A stretch of DNA of 64,000 nucleotides from Casp-actino8 sp039800005 (GCA_039800005.1 JBDLRN010000049.1:44893-108892), one strand, 5' to 3'; positions 45,207 through 54,464 are shown, numbered from the stretch's first letter. Made by a program: numbers and translations. Notes: generated by a model not told the origin, from the letters alone.

Positions 45207-46370
45207 TCAGCGCAATCGCCGCATGTGCACGCTTTCCACCAGGCCGATCATGATCGCGAAGGCCACCAGCGAGGATCCCCCGTAACTCACGAAGGGCAGC
45301 GGCACCCCGGTGACCGGCATGATGCCCATGGTCATGCCGATGTTCTGGAACATGTGCCAAAGGATCATGCCGAAGACCCCGGCGCAGATGTAGGTGCCGA
45401 AGGTGTCCTTGCTCAGATGGGCCACGCGCCAGATGCGGAAGAGCAGCACGGCGAAAAGGCCGATGACCGTCGCCCCGCCGATCATGCCGAACTGTTCGGC
45501 GACGGCCGAGAAGATGAAGTCGCTCTGCTGAACGGGAATGAACTTTCCGTTGGTGAGCGGAGCCTCGAGATACCCCTTGCCGAACCAGCCACCGGTCCCG
45601 ACCGCGCGCTTGGCGAAGCGGACCTGGAGCACCAGATCTTTCAGGTTCTCGTCGGTCGAGTTCTGATTGAGAAAGGCCTCGATGCGCCGCAACTGATACC
45701 GGTCGACCACGCCGGCGATCACCGCCGCGGCGACCGTGACCACGGCGAGGAAGGAAATCAACGCCAGGTACCGCAACTTGGCTCCGGCCATCAGGAACAT
45801 GATCAACGCGCCGACGATGATCACGAACGCCGAACCGAGGTCGGGCTGCAGGATGATGAGAACCACCGGCGCGCCGACGAGTAACAGTCCCCCGACGAAG
45901 CGCGAGTAGCTCACCGAGTCGTCGCGGATTTCGGCCAAGTAGGCGGCCAGCACCACGACGACCGCCGGTTTGGCGAATTCGGCCGGCTGGAAGAGGATCG
46001 GTCCGAGGTCGAACGACAGGCGCGCTCCACCGCGCAACGCTCCGACGGCGAGCACGAGGGTGAGGGCCACCAGCGCGCAGCCGTAGAGAAAGAAGGCTCG
46101 CTCGCGCAGGAGTGTGTAATCGAACGACATGGTGGCGACCAGCACCACGGCTGCCACGATGGCGAACAGCACCTGGCGCGTCGTGAACCAGTACGGATCA
46201 CCGTCCACCTTCCAGAAGGTCGCGCTGTAGATCGCAAAGGCACCGATGACGGTGAGCAGAACTACGGGAACGAGGAGCGACCAGTCGATGTTGCGACGAG
46301 GATCGCTACCTCCGGAGCGGATGTTGCCGAGTCCGGAGTCCGGACGACGTTGCAGGAGCGGAAAACCCAT
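45207..46370 (-). CDS. rodA: RodA, elongation SEDS peptidoglycan polymerase
   Basis: 387 residues with ten hydrophobic segments. SEDS motifs: GPILFQPAEFAK, LQPDLGSAFV, FIFSAVAEQFGMIG and PLPFVSYGGSS. Polymerises glycan for lateral growth with the class B PBP encoded just upstream. Its ATG shares an A with the mrdA stop (TGATG). Confidence 0.95.
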   Translation of the reverse strand: MGFPLLQRRPDSGLGNIRSGGSDPRRNIDWSLLVPVVLLTVIGAFAIYSATFWKVDGDPYWFTTRQVLFAIVAAVVLVATMSFDYTLLRERAFFLYGCALVALTLVLAVGALRGGARLSFDLGPILFQPAEFAKPAVVVVLAAYLAEIRDDSVSYSRFVGGLLLVGAPVVLIILQPDLGSAFVIIVGALIMFLMAGAKLRYLALISFLAVVTVAAAVIAGVVDRYQLRRIEAFLNQNSTDENLKDLVLQVRFAKRAVGTGGWFGKGYLEAPLTNGKFIPVQQSDFIFSAVAEQFGMIGGATVIGLFAVLLFRIWRVAHLSKDTFGTYICAGVFGMILWHMFQNIGMTMGIMPVTGVPLPFVSYGGSSLVAFAIMIGLVESVHMRRLR

Positions 46371-48574
46371 CAGTCCCGTCCGCCGTACTGCGCGCCACCG
46401 AGACAACGATTGCTCGGCAGCGAACGATCGGGGGCTGCGCGGGTCGAATCGACGTCGAGCGGATTCGAGAGCACGACAGGTGCCGGTTCGACTGCACCGG
46501 CCAACGCCAGGAACATGCACTTGGTGACCGGGGCCGCCGCGCGCGATCCGTAACCGGACTTCTCGAGATAGGCGGTGACCGTGTAAGGCTGGAACGGGTC
46601 CAGGCTGAAAGCGCCGAAGACCGACGAGTCGTTCCAGGGCAGACCGGCCGCACCTTGAGCCGTTCCCGTCTTGCCGGCGATGGGCAGATCTTCGTAGGGA
46701 TAGCCGGCGAAGAGTCGCTCGCCGGTGGTGGCGTGATAGCGATCGCTGTCGACACCAGGACCCGTGATCACTCGACGCAACCCGTTCACGATCGGGTCTC
46801 GGTACTCGGACGGGAAATCGAGCACACGAATGGAGTTGGGATCGGCGAGCGGCAAGGCCACCGCACTCTGCGACAGATCGGCCACTCCGGGCAGCGAGGA
46901 GTCGGGTGTGCCGGGCTCGAGCAGAGCCAATGCGATGAGTGGCCGGTACACGGTTCCCCCATTGGCGAGCGCGCCGTAGGCCTGTGCCAACTGCAGAGGA
47001 CTGGCGGCGAGCAATCCCTGTCCGATCGACAACTGAACGTTGTCGCCGACCAAGTAGTTGGGACTCTCTCCTTCGGCCAGGACACCACGCTCGACGAGAT
47101 CGGCCTTGGAGTCCTTGTCGGGCACCCGCCCGGCGCTCTCGAACGGGAGGTCGATGCCGGTCTTGGATCCGAACCCGAACAGTCGTAGTTCTTCTTGGAG
47201 AATCGGCTGACCCCCACGCTCGGAGAAGATCTGCTCGCCGATCTTGTAGAAGAACGTGTCACTGGAGACGGCCAGAGCGTCTTCGACGTTGACCGAACCG
47301 TAATAGCACGGGTTGTTTCCTCCGCCGCAGAGCGCATTGCGGAACACGCACTTGACCACCTGGCAGGTCTCGGCGTCGATGCTCGTGAGGGTGTAGGAGC
47401 CCTGATCCAGGTAGCGGTAAGCGGCCCCGCCCGGTAACTGGCCCGCATCGAGCGCGGCGAAGGCCACGAAGGGTTTGAAACTCGAACCCAGGTTGTACTG
47501 ACCCTGGATGGCTCGATTCACGAGGATCGACTGATCGGGATCGTCGGTCCGGGGGAAGATCTGCGCGAACTTGTCCGACGACACGCCCGCGTTGAACCAC
47601 CGGTTGTCGAACGTCGGATACGACGCCAGCGCCAGGACCTCGCCGTTGGCATGGTTCGACACCACGACCGAGCCGGCCGGCGCCTTCAGGTTCTGGCACT
47701 CGGGGAACTGAGGCTTGACCGGCTGACGCTTCTCGTCCTTGGCCTGACAAGTCTCGACGAACCGTCGCAACCGCAACTGCGTCTCGAGCGCCTGCTCGGC
47801 GAACTGCTGGAGTTCGAGATCGATGGCCAGTTGGAGATCGTTGCCGGGAATCGGTTCGACCCGTTCGACCACGCTCAGAATCGCTCCCCGTGAATCGACT
47901 TCGTACTTCACGTACCCCGGCGTGCCTCGCAGATAGGGCTCGAACACCTTCTCGACACCGAATTGACCGACTCGTTCGTTGAGGTCGTAGCCGAGATCGC
48001 GGTACTGCCCGGCGTCCTCGGCGGTGATCGCCCCGATGTATCCGAGAACGTGCGCGGCGAGCGGAGCGTACGGGTAGTCGCGTCGCCATTCGTTGGTGAC
48101 GTCGACACCCGGGAAGTCCTCGGCCCGTTCGATGAGGTAGAGCGCGACGTCCTCCCCCACTCCTTCCTTCACCGGCATGGGCAAGAGTGGGCTGAAGCGA
48201 GTTCCGGAACGCTCACCGTCGACACCGACGGGCCCGCCGTAGCGGTCCTCCATCTCGCTGACGGGCAGGTCGAGCACCGGCGATAGGCGGGAGAACAACT
48301 CGAGTCGATCCTCGTCGTCGCGCATCACGTCCCACGCGACCGTGATGGTGAGAATGCGTTCGTTGTCAGCCATGATCCGGCCGTAGCGGTCGAAGATACG
48401 CCCTCGCTCGGGAAGGAGTCTCACCGTTCGGGTCTTGTTCGCCTGGACCCGCTGCTCGAGAGCAGGGGCGTCGACGACCTGCAGGAACCACATGCGCAGA
48501 CCGAGGGCCGAGAACAACACGGCGGCGATCGTTCCGACCACGGCCAGACGGGTCGATCGACGATCACCGCTCAC
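46370..48574 (-). CDS. mrdA: Class B penicillin-binding protein 2
   Basis: 734 residues. One N-terminal membrane segment (10-32), PBP dimerisation domain (RGRIFDRYGR; LGYIGAITAEDAG), and a transpeptidase domain with Ser364 (SSFK), SSD 437-439 and KTGT 635-638. Elongation transpeptidase paired with RodA. Eight cysteines, all outside the membrane (276, 293, 404, 409, 416, 423, 686, 724); four lie in an insertion just before the SxD motif. GTG 48574 overlaps the mreD stop (GTGA). Confidence 0.94.
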   Translation of the reverse strand: MSGDRRSTRLAVVGTIAAVLFSALGLRMWFLQVVDAPALEQRVQANKTRTVRLLPERGRIFDRYGRIMADNERILTITVAWDVMRDDEDRLELFSRLSPVLDLPVSEMEDRYGGPVGVDGERSGTRFSPLLPMPVKEGVGEDVALYLIERAEDFPGVDVTNEWRRDYPYAPLAAHVLGYIGAITAEDAGQYRDLGYDLNERVGQFGVEKVFEPYLRGTPGYVKYEVDSRGAILSVVERVEPIPGNDLQLAIDLELQQFAEQALETQLRLRRFVETCQAKDEKRQPVKPQFPECQNLKAPAGSVVVSNHANGEVLALASYPTFDNRWFNAGVSSDKFAQIFPRTDDPDQSILVNRAIQGQYNLGSSFKPFVAFAALDAGQLPGGAAYRYLDQGSYTLTSIDAETCQVVKCVFRNALCGGGNNPCYYGSVNVEDALAVSSDTFFYKIGEQIFSERGGQPILQEELRLFGFGSKTGIDLPFESAGRVPDKDSKADLVERGVLAEGESPNYLVGDNVQLSIGQGLLAASPLQLAQAYGALANGGTVYRPLIALALLEPGTPDSSLPGVADLSQSAVALPLADPNSIRVLDFPSEYRDPIVNGLRRVITGPGVDSDRYHATTGERLFAGYPYEDLPIAGKTGTAQGAAGLPWNDSSVFGAFSLDPFQPYTVTAYLEKSGYGSRAAAPVTKCMFLALAGAVEPAPVVLSNPLDVDSTRAAPDRSLPSNRCLGGAQYGGRD

Positions 48575-49107
48575 GTGAAGATCTCCGGCGGCGGGGCGAG
48601 ACGAGCCCGACGTTTGATCACGAGTGCCCAGCGCATGAGCGGAACGGCCAGCGGCGCCAACACGGCATTGGCCATAGCCACGACGACGGACACTTCGATC
48701 ACACGCACGGTCAACCAGCCGTCGACCCCGATCCAGGTGGCGAACACCGGATGGACGAAAGTGGCCAAAGCGGTCGAGAGAGCCACGACGATCGAGCCGA
48801 GCCACCACGGATGGCTCACCGTCAGCGAGTTCACGTATCCGGCGACGAAACCGGCCAGTCCGTACACGAGAGCGGTGAGACCGAGCGGAGTGGACAACAC
48901 GAGATCGAACATGGTTCCGAACATGAATCCGACCAGCGCACCGCGCTCGGGTCCACCGGACACCCCCGCGGCGACCGACAAGCACAGCATGATCTGCAGG
49001 ACGATCCCGTCGATGGTCATGTCGGCCAGCAAAGTTGTCTGCACCGAAAGCGCGAGCAGACCCAACAACACCAGCCGGAGCACGGGTCGGTTCAAGATGT
49101 CGATCAT
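48571..49107 (-). CDS. mreD: Rod shape-determining protein MreD
   Basis: 178 residues with five or six hydrophobic segments and a basic C-terminus (KRRARLAPPPE). Divergent family; called from topology and from its position between mreC and mrdA. Contains GFMFGTMFDLVLSTPLGLTALVYGL, typical of MreD. Four nt after mreC. Confidence 0.9.
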   Translation of the reverse strand: MIDILNRPVLRLVLLGLLALSVQTTLLADMTIDGIVLQIMLCLSVAAGVSGGPERGALVGFMFGTMFDLVLSTPLGLTALVYGLAGFVAGYVNSLTVSHPWWLGSIVVALSTALATFVHPVFATWIGVDGWLTVRVIEVSVVVAMANAVLAPLAVPLMRWALVIKRRARLAPPPEIFT

Positions 49108-49111
49108 GGCG

Positions 49112-50299
49112 TCACTCGCTCACTGCTGGTTGATACAACAGCACACGAACGAAGTTGAGTGACGTCAGGCGAGCCGACAACCGCACTTCCAGGATGGCAC
49201 CGGCCGTCCCGGGACGTTCCTGGATCTTCACGACGCGTCCGACGACGATGCCGCGAGGGGCCAGGCTCTTGGATCCACCGGCGGTGATCACCACCGCTCC
49301 GACGCGGATCTCTCCGAATCGTGAACTCTGCTCCACGAATTCCACGATGGGGGCCTGATCGGCGCCCTGACCGCGCAACGCGCCGATTTCGGTGGCCGGC
49401 AAACTGTCGATGTCGATGGTGGTGCTGGTCTGTGCCGACGGAGGCGCAACCGTCGCCACTGACGGCACGGTCAGAATCGACGCGATCGACGTCGCCGAAC
49501 CAGACGTCGCCGGACCAGACGTCGACGGACCAGACGTCGCCGGACCAGACGTGGACGGAACCCCCAGCCCGGAGAGATCGAGTGTCGTGTTCGCCGAGTC
49601 GTTCGCGTCACCGGGAACCGACGAGGTCCCCGGGATCGTCGTCGTGGTCGTGGTGCTCGTCGTGGATGTCGTACTCGTCGTACTCGTCGTACTCGTCGTC
49701 GTGCTCGTGGTCGTGGTCGTCGTACTCGTCTCGGTCTCGGGGACGTTGATGATCTGCACCGGCACCGCGTACGTGGCGTCGGTGGCCAGCATCACGATGG
49801 CCCGATTGGCGAACACCTGGGTGACCTTGCCCACGAGACCACCGGCGTTCACGACCGGCATCCCCACCCGCAGACCGTCGTCGGAACCCTGGTTGATCTC
49901 GACCGTCTGCGAGAAGTTGGACGGCGCCTCGCCCACCACCTGAGCGGTGATCGACGAGATCTCGGTGAGATCGTCGATGCCGTTCAGAGCCAGGAGTTCC
50001 TGGGCGTCGCGCACGGTGGCCAACGCAGCGATGAACGCTCCCTCCTGCTGATCGACGAGCTCTTGCAGACGACGGTTCTCCTCGGCCAGATCGCCGTAGT
50101 CGGTGATGCCCCGCCAGGCGTTCTCGATGGGACGCGTCACCACTCGCGCCGAATCCTGAATGGGATCGAAGACCACACCGAAGAGTCGCCGCGCGCCGTC
50201 GACCACCGAGTTGCCCTGCAGATCGAGGGTGATCAACAAGACCGAGGTGAGGGTCAGGAGGGCGAGCGCTCGCCGCCGGCTCACGGAGTAGTTCGGCAC
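49112..50299 (-). CDS. mreC: Rod shape-determining protein MreC with Ser/Thr-rich insert
   Basis: 395 residues. Membrane anchor about 10-27, coiled coil about 68-105 (DLAEENRRLQELVDQQEGA), and two beta-barrel subdomains outside the cell (ITAQVVGEAP...YAVPVQI; then IGALRGQGA onward). Residues ~188-300 are a low-complexity Thr/Ser insert (TSTT repeats, then TSGPA repeats) that interrupts the beta-barrel region and lengthens the protein over typical MreC. GTG 50299 has GGAG 8 nt upstream. Confidence 0.93.
   Translation of the reverse strand: MPNYSVSRRRALALLTLTSVLLITLDLQGNSVVDGARRLFGVVFDPIQDSARVVTRPIENAWRGITDYGDLAEENRRLQELVDQQEGAFIAALATVRDAQELLALNGIDDLTEISSITAQVVGEAPSNFSQTVEINQGSDDGLRVGMPVVNAGGLVGKVTQVFANRAIVMLATDATYAVPVQIINVPETETSTTTTTTSTTTSTTSTTSTTSTTSTTTTTTIPGTSSVPGDANDSANTTLDLSGLGVPSTSGPATSGPSTSGPATSGSATSIASILTVPSVATVAPPSAQTSTTIDIDSLPATEIGALRGQGADQAPIVEFVEQSSRFGEIRVGAVVITAGGSKSLAPRGIVVGRVVKIQERPGTAGAILEVRLSARLTSLNFVRVLLYQPAVSE
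49400..49738 (-). repeat. Low-complexity DNA coding the MreC Thr/Ser insert
   Basis: Plus strand shows runs of GTCGTACTC/GTCGTC triplets (49630-49735) and tandem GACCAGACGTCGCCG-like units (about 49495-49560). Repeats are in frame (multiples of 3) and encode TSTT and SGPATSGPST-type tracts. Confidence 0.85.
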
Positions 50300-50359
50300 G
50301 TTTCTTCGCTCCGGTCACGACACGTTGCGACCCCCCGACTCTCGTCGAGGAACCTCGGG

Positions 50360-51391
50360 TCAGTCCGCACTGTCCGCCAGGAGACCACCCATGGCCTCGA
50401 TGTTCTCGAGAGCTCGCCCCGAACCGATCACGACCGAGAACAACGGATCGGGGGCGATGTTGATGGGCATCCCCGTCTCGTGCGCCATTCGACGATCGAT
50501 ACCGGCGAGTAGCGCTCCTCCGCCCGACAGGGTGATTCCGGCGTGCATGATGTCGGCGGCCAGTTCGGGTGGCGTCTTGTCGAGCGTGGTCCGCACCACG
50601 TCGACGATGGCCGCCACCGGTTCGGCGAGTGCCTCACGCACCTGTTCGGTCGACAGGGTGATGGTGCGAGGCAAACCACTGATGAGATCGCGACCACGGA
50701 TGTCGGCCGTCATCTCCTCCTCCATCGGCCACGCCGAACCCATCTGAATCTTGATCTCCTCGGCGGTTCGCTCACCGACGGCCAGGGAGAACTCCTTTTT
50801 CAAGTACGCCATGACCGCCTCGTCGAGTTCGTCACCGGCAACTCGCAACGACTGCGCCGTGACGATGCCTCCGAGCGAGATCACGGCCACTTCAGTCGTT
50901 CCGCCGCCGATGTCGACGATCATGTTGCCACTCGGTTCGTGCACCGGGAGGTCGGCTCCGATGGCGGCGGCCATGGGTTCTTCGATGATGTGCACGGGCT
51001 TGCGGGCTCCGGCGTATTCGGCGGCGTCCTGGACGGCCCGTTGTTCCACGCCGGTGATGCCCGACGGCACGCAGATCACCATGCGCGGCTTGCTCCAGCG
51101 GCTGGTGTGCACCTTCTGGATGAAATAGCGGAGCATCTTCTCGCAGACTTCGAAGTCGGCGATCACCCCGTCTTTCAACGGGCGGACGGCCCGAATGTGA
51201 CCGGGGGTGCGACCCATCATGCGTTTGGCCTCGTTGCCGACCGCGACCGGGCGTCCGTCGGCCACGTCGAGGGCGACCACCGACGGCTCGTTCAGGACGA
51301 CGCCGTATCCCCGGACGTAGACGAGGGTGTTGGCCGTCCCGAGGTCGATCGCAATGTCTCGGCCGAGGGCCAGTGGGTTGTTCCTGGCCAT
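50360..51391 (-). CDS. mreB: Rod shape-determining protein MreB
   Basis: 343 residues, bacterial actin. Phosphate-1 IAIDLGTANTLVYV, phosphate-2 IVDIGGGTTEVAV, adenosine motif GITLSGGGALLAG, and VEQRAVQDAAEYAGAR. Forms membrane-associated filaments directing RodA/PBP2. First gene of mreBCD-mrdA-rodA; 11 nt after ndk, with its own -10 (TAACAT) containing the ndk stop. Confidence 0.97.
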   Translation of the reverse strand: MARNNPLALGRDIAIDLGTANTLVYVRGYGVVLNEPSVVALDVADGRPVAVGNEAKRMMGRTPGHIRAVRPLKDGVIADFEVCEKMLRYFIQKVHTSRWSKPRMVICVPSGITGVEQRAVQDAAEYAGARKPVHIIEEPMAAAIGADLPVHEPSGNMIVDIGGGTTEVAVISLGGIVTAQSLRVAGDELDEAVMAYLKKEFSLAVGERTAEEIKIQMGSAWPMEEEMTADIRGRDLISGLPRTITLSTEQVREALAEPVAAIVDVVRTTLDKTPPELAADIMHAGITLSGGGALLAGIDRRMAHETGMPINIAPDPLFSVVIGSGRALENIEAMGGLLADSAD

Positions 51392-51399
51392 GGGCCGAA

Positions 51400-51405
51400 A
51401 TGTTA
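51400..51405 (-). promoter_or_regulatory. mreB -10 element overlapping the ndk stop codon
   Basis: TAACAT on the minus strand, 8 nt before the mreB ATG. Its TAA is the ndk stop (51405-51403). Weak -35. Confidence 0.5.
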
Positions 51406-51813
51406 CAGATTGGGGAAGAAGATCCCGATCTCGCGCTCGGCTGAGGCCAGGGAATCAGAGCCGTGCACCAAGTTTTCGGTGAAAAGAATGCCCAGGTCAC
51501 CCCGGATGGTGCCCGGTGCAGCGGTGCGGGGATTGGTGGCCCCCATCATGGTACGAACCACTTCCCAGGTGTTCTCGGGTCCTTCGAGCACCAGGGCCAC
51601 GACCGGGCCGCGCGACATGAAGGTCACCAAGTCGCCGTAGAAGCCCTTGCCGACGTGTTCCTCGTAGTGCCGGGCCAGGGTGTCGGCGTCGAGAGTGCGC
51701 AGGTCGAGAGCCACGAGGGTGAGTCCTTTGGCTTCGAAACGGGACACGATGGCGCCAACGAGACCCCGTTCGACGGTATCGGGCTTCAGCAGGACGAGGG
51801 TGCGATCGGACAT
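51403..51813 (-). CDS. ndk: Nucleoside diphosphate kinase
   Basis: 136 residues, normal length. Phosphohistidine His117 in ENLVHGSDS; TLVLLKPDTVERGL and RGPVVALVLEG. ATG 51813 lies 8 nt after TAGCGT, whose TAG is the folC stop codon. Confidence 0.97.
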   Translation of the reverse strand: MSDRTLVLLKPDTVERGLVGAIVSRFEAKGLTLVALDLRTLDADTLARHYEEHVGKGFYGDLVTFMSRGPVVALVLEGPENTWEVVRTMMGATNPRTAAPGTIRGDLGILFTENLVHGSDSLASAEREIGIFFPNL

Positions 51814-51821
51814 GACCGAGC

Positions 51822-51827
51822 ACGCTA
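51822..51827 (-). promoter_or_regulatory. ndk -10 element overlapping the folC stop codon
   Basis: TAGCGT on the minus strand, 8 nt before the ndk ATG; the TAG at 51827-51825 terminates folC. Same arrangement as ndk/mreB. Confidence 0.5.
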
Positions 51828-53114
51828 CCGGCGTCGCAGGTGTGCGCGGGCGGCGCCCACCACGTACAACGAGCCAGTGATGAGGATGGCGTCGTCGGAG
51901 GAGCGTTCGGCGCGGGCCCGTTCGATGGCGTCCTCGACCCGATCGACGGCCATGACCTCGTCGCACCCGATGTCTCGGGCGGCTTGGGCCACCTCGGCGG
52001 ACGGACGACCCCGCGGCGACGGTGCGGTGCAGCACACCACCAGATCGAACTCGTCGGCACGCAGGGCCGCCAGCATCTCCGCCGGATCACGTCCGCGCAG
52101 ACATCCCACGACCAAAACGCGCTGACCCGCAGGATCGAAGTCCTGGAAGAACACCGACGAACACACGTCGGCGCCAGCCGGGTTGTGCGCTCCGTCGAGG
52201 ATCACCAGGGGTTGATGGTCGAGGATCTCGAACCGCCCCGGCATCTCGACGGCGCCGAATCCTTCGACGACCACGTCACCATCGAGTGGTCGAGCGAAGA
52301 AGGTCTCGACGGCGGTGAGAGCAACGGCGGCGTTCACTGCTTGGTGATGTCCGTGCAACGGCACGAAGACCTCGGGGTAGATCGTGGTGGGTGTCCGGAT
52401 CTCGACATACCGACCACCGAGGGCGAGATCGTTGGCCCCGACGCCGAAATCGACCTCGCGCACAAGCATCGCCGACGGACCGGTCGCCCGGAAGATCCCC
52501 AACATCTCGGGATCGGTCTCGCCGGTGACGAGAGCCGAGTTCGGCTTCACGATGCCCGCCTTCTCGATGGCGACGTGCGCACGAGTCGGGCCAGCGAACT
52601 CGGTGTGATCGAGACCGATGTTGGTGATGACGGCCACCTGAGCATCGACCACGTTGGTGGCGTCCCAGCGGCCGAGCAGACCCACTTCGATCACCATCAC
52701 ATCGACCGCTTCGTCGGCGAACCAGCGAAATGCCGACGCGGTGCACGCATCGAAGTAGCCGGGGCGAACACCGGCCACGATCTCGAGATCGGCGATGGCC
52801 CCGACCTGCACACCGAAAGCGTCGTCGCCGATGGCGACTCCGTCGATCGCCATGCGCTCGTTGACTCGTTCGAGATGCGGGCTCGTGTACGTGCCCACCT
52901 TCAGACCCGACGCCATCAACAGGCGCGAGATCATCTGCGCAGTCGAGCCCTTGCCGTTGGTTCCCGTGATGTGGATCACCGGGGCCGCGTGCTGCGGATC
53001 GCCCATCGCCGCGCACAGTCGTGTGATCACGTCGAGCGACGGCGATTCGATCCGTCCGGTCTTCTCGTACGACGCGTGCGCGTCGAGATACTCGAGAGCC
53101 TGGGAATACTTCAT
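51825..53114 (-). CDS. folC: Folylpolyglutamate/dihydrofolate synthase
   Basis: 429 residues, Mur-ligase superfamily. P-loop ITGTNGKGSTAQM, VIEVGLLGRWDATN, ITNIGLDH, LDGAHNPAG. Adds glutamate to folates and perhaps makes dihydrofolate. The commonly adjacent valS is absent; clpX is upstream instead. The ATG lies inside a tandem-repeat leader (53112-53182). Confidence 0.94.
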   Translation of the reverse strand: MKYSQALEYLDAHASYEKTGRIESPSLDVITRLCAAMGDPQHAAPVIHITGTNGKGSTAQMISRLLMASGLKVGTYTSPHLERVNERMAIDGVAIGDDAFGVQVGAIADLEIVAGVRPGYFDACTASAFRWFADEAVDVMVIEVGLLGRWDATNVVDAQVAVITNIGLDHTEFAGPTRAHVAIEKAGIVKPNSALVTGETDPEMLGIFRATGPSAMLVREVDFGVGANDLALGGRYVEIRTPTTIYPEVFVPLHGHHQAVNAAVALTAVETFFARPLDGDVVVEGFGAVEMPGRFEILDHQPLVILDGAHNPAGADVCSSVFFQDFDPAGQRVLVVGCLRGRDPAEMLAALRADEFDLVVCCTAPSPRGRPSAEVAQAARDIGCDEVMAVDRVEDAIERARAERSSDDAILITGSLYVVGAARAHLRRR

Positions 53115-53182
53115 CGAGCGAGTGTCATCGAGAGAGTGTCATCGAGAGAGTGTCAACGCGCGGATGTGAACGAGAGAGTGTC
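53111..53182 (-). repeat. Tandem 14-bp repeats forming micro-ORFs before folC
   Basis: Three contiguous 14-bp units (53112-53125, 53126-53139, 53140-53153; plus-strand CATCGAGAGAGTGT, with one base variant) and a fourth degenerate copy reaching the clpX stop. On the minus strand each unit starts with ATG, giving ATG ACA CTC TCT CGA TGA at 53142-53125 and ATG ACA CTC GCT CGA TGA at 53128-53111. Each TGA overlaps the next ATG, the last being the folC start. Confidence 0.85.
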
Positions 53183-54464
53183 AACTGGCGGCACGACGCG
53201 GGCGCGTCGATCGAACCGCAGCCCGCGGCACGAGAGTAGGCGCCAACTTGTCGGTGACGGTCGATTTCTCGATGACGATCTTGGCCACATCGGCGCGACC
53301 AGGCAGCTCGTACATGGTGTCGAGCAGGACCTCTTCGAGAATGGCCCGCAGACCACGCGCGCCCGTGCCCCGCTTCAGAGCCAAGTCGGCGATCGCCGTG
53401 AGGGCGTCATCGCTGAGTTCGAGTTCGACGTCGTCGAACTCGAAGAACTTCGCGTATTGCTTGACCAGAGCGTTCTTCGGTTCGACGAGGATTTTCACGA
53501 GCGCGTCCTGATCGAGGTTTCGCACCGCCCCCACCATCGGGAGGCGGCCCACGAACTCGGGGATGAGACCGAAAGCCAACAGATCCTCGGGAAGAACTTG
53601 CGCGAACAATTCGCCGGGATCCTTCTCGGCCTGACTGCGAACCGTGGCGTGGAAACCCACACCCTTGTGGCCGATGCGCTGTTCGATGATCTTGTCGAGA
53701 CCGGCGAACGCACCGCCACAGATGAACAACACGTTCGTGGTGTCGATCTGGATGAACTCCTGGTGGGGATGCTTGCGACCTCCCTGCGGCGGCACCGACG
53801 CGACCGTGCCTTCGAGAATCTTCAACAGTGCCTGCTGCACACCCTCGCCCGACACGTCACGCGTGATCGAGGGGTTCTCGCTCTTGCGAGCGATCTTGTC
53901 GATCTCGTCGATGTAGATGATGCCGGTCTCGGCCTTCTTCACGTCGAAGTCGGCGGCCTGAATCAACTTGAGCAAGATGTTCTCGACGTCTTCGCCCACG
54001 TATCCGGCTTCGGTGAGCGCGGTGGCGTCGGCGATGGCGAACGGCACGTTGAGCATGCGCGCCAAGGTCTGGGCCAGGTGGGTCTTGCCGCAACCGGTGG
54101 GGCCGAGCAACAAGATGTTGCTCTTGGCCAACTCCACCTCGTCACGCTTCCCGAGCGCATGTTCTTTCTGGTACTGGATGCGTCGGTAGTGGTTGTACAC
54201 CGCGACCGACAACACCTTCTTGGCCTGGGTCTGGCCCACCACGTATTCGTCGAGGAACTGAAGGATCTCCCGCGGATTGGGCAGGTCGTCCATCTTGAGG
54301 TCGGACGCTTCGGAGACCTCTTCTTCGATGATCTCGTTGCAAAGATCGATGCATTCGTCGCAGATGTAGACACCCGGACCGGCGATCAGCTTCTTCACCT
54401 GCTTCTGCGACTTGCCGCAAAAGGAACACTTCAAGATCTCACCGGTGTCACCGAACTTGGCCAT
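53181..54464 (-). CDS. clpX: ClpX ATPase subunit of ClpXP protease
   Basis: 427 residues. N-terminal zinc domain with C13, C16, C35, C38; Walker A GPTGCGKT (121-128); pore loop GYVGED; Walker B YIDEIDK; arginine-sensor region GTGARGLRAILEE. Unfolds substrates for ClpP, encoded 130 bp upstream. A strong AGGAGG precedes the ATG. Confidence 0.97.
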   Translation of the reverse strand: MAKFGDTGEILKCSFCGKSQKQVKKLIAGPGVYICDECIDLCNEIIEEEVSEASDLKMDDLPNPREILQFLDEYVVGQTQAKKVLSVAVYNHYRRIQYQKEHALGKRDEVELAKSNILLLGPTGCGKTHLAQTLARMLNVPFAIADATALTEAGYVGEDVENILLKLIQAADFDVKKAETGIIYIDEIDKIARKSENPSITRDVSGEGVQQALLKILEGTVASVPPQGGRKHPHQEFIQIDTTNVLFICGGAFAGLDKIIEQRIGHKGVGFHATVRSQAEKDPGELFAQVLPEDLLAFGLIPEFVGRLPMVGAVRNLDQDALVKILVEPKNALVKQYAKFFEFDDVELELSDDALTAIADLALKRGTGARGLRAILEEVLLDTMYELPGRADVAKIVIEKSTVTDKLAPTLVPRAAVRSTRPRRAAS

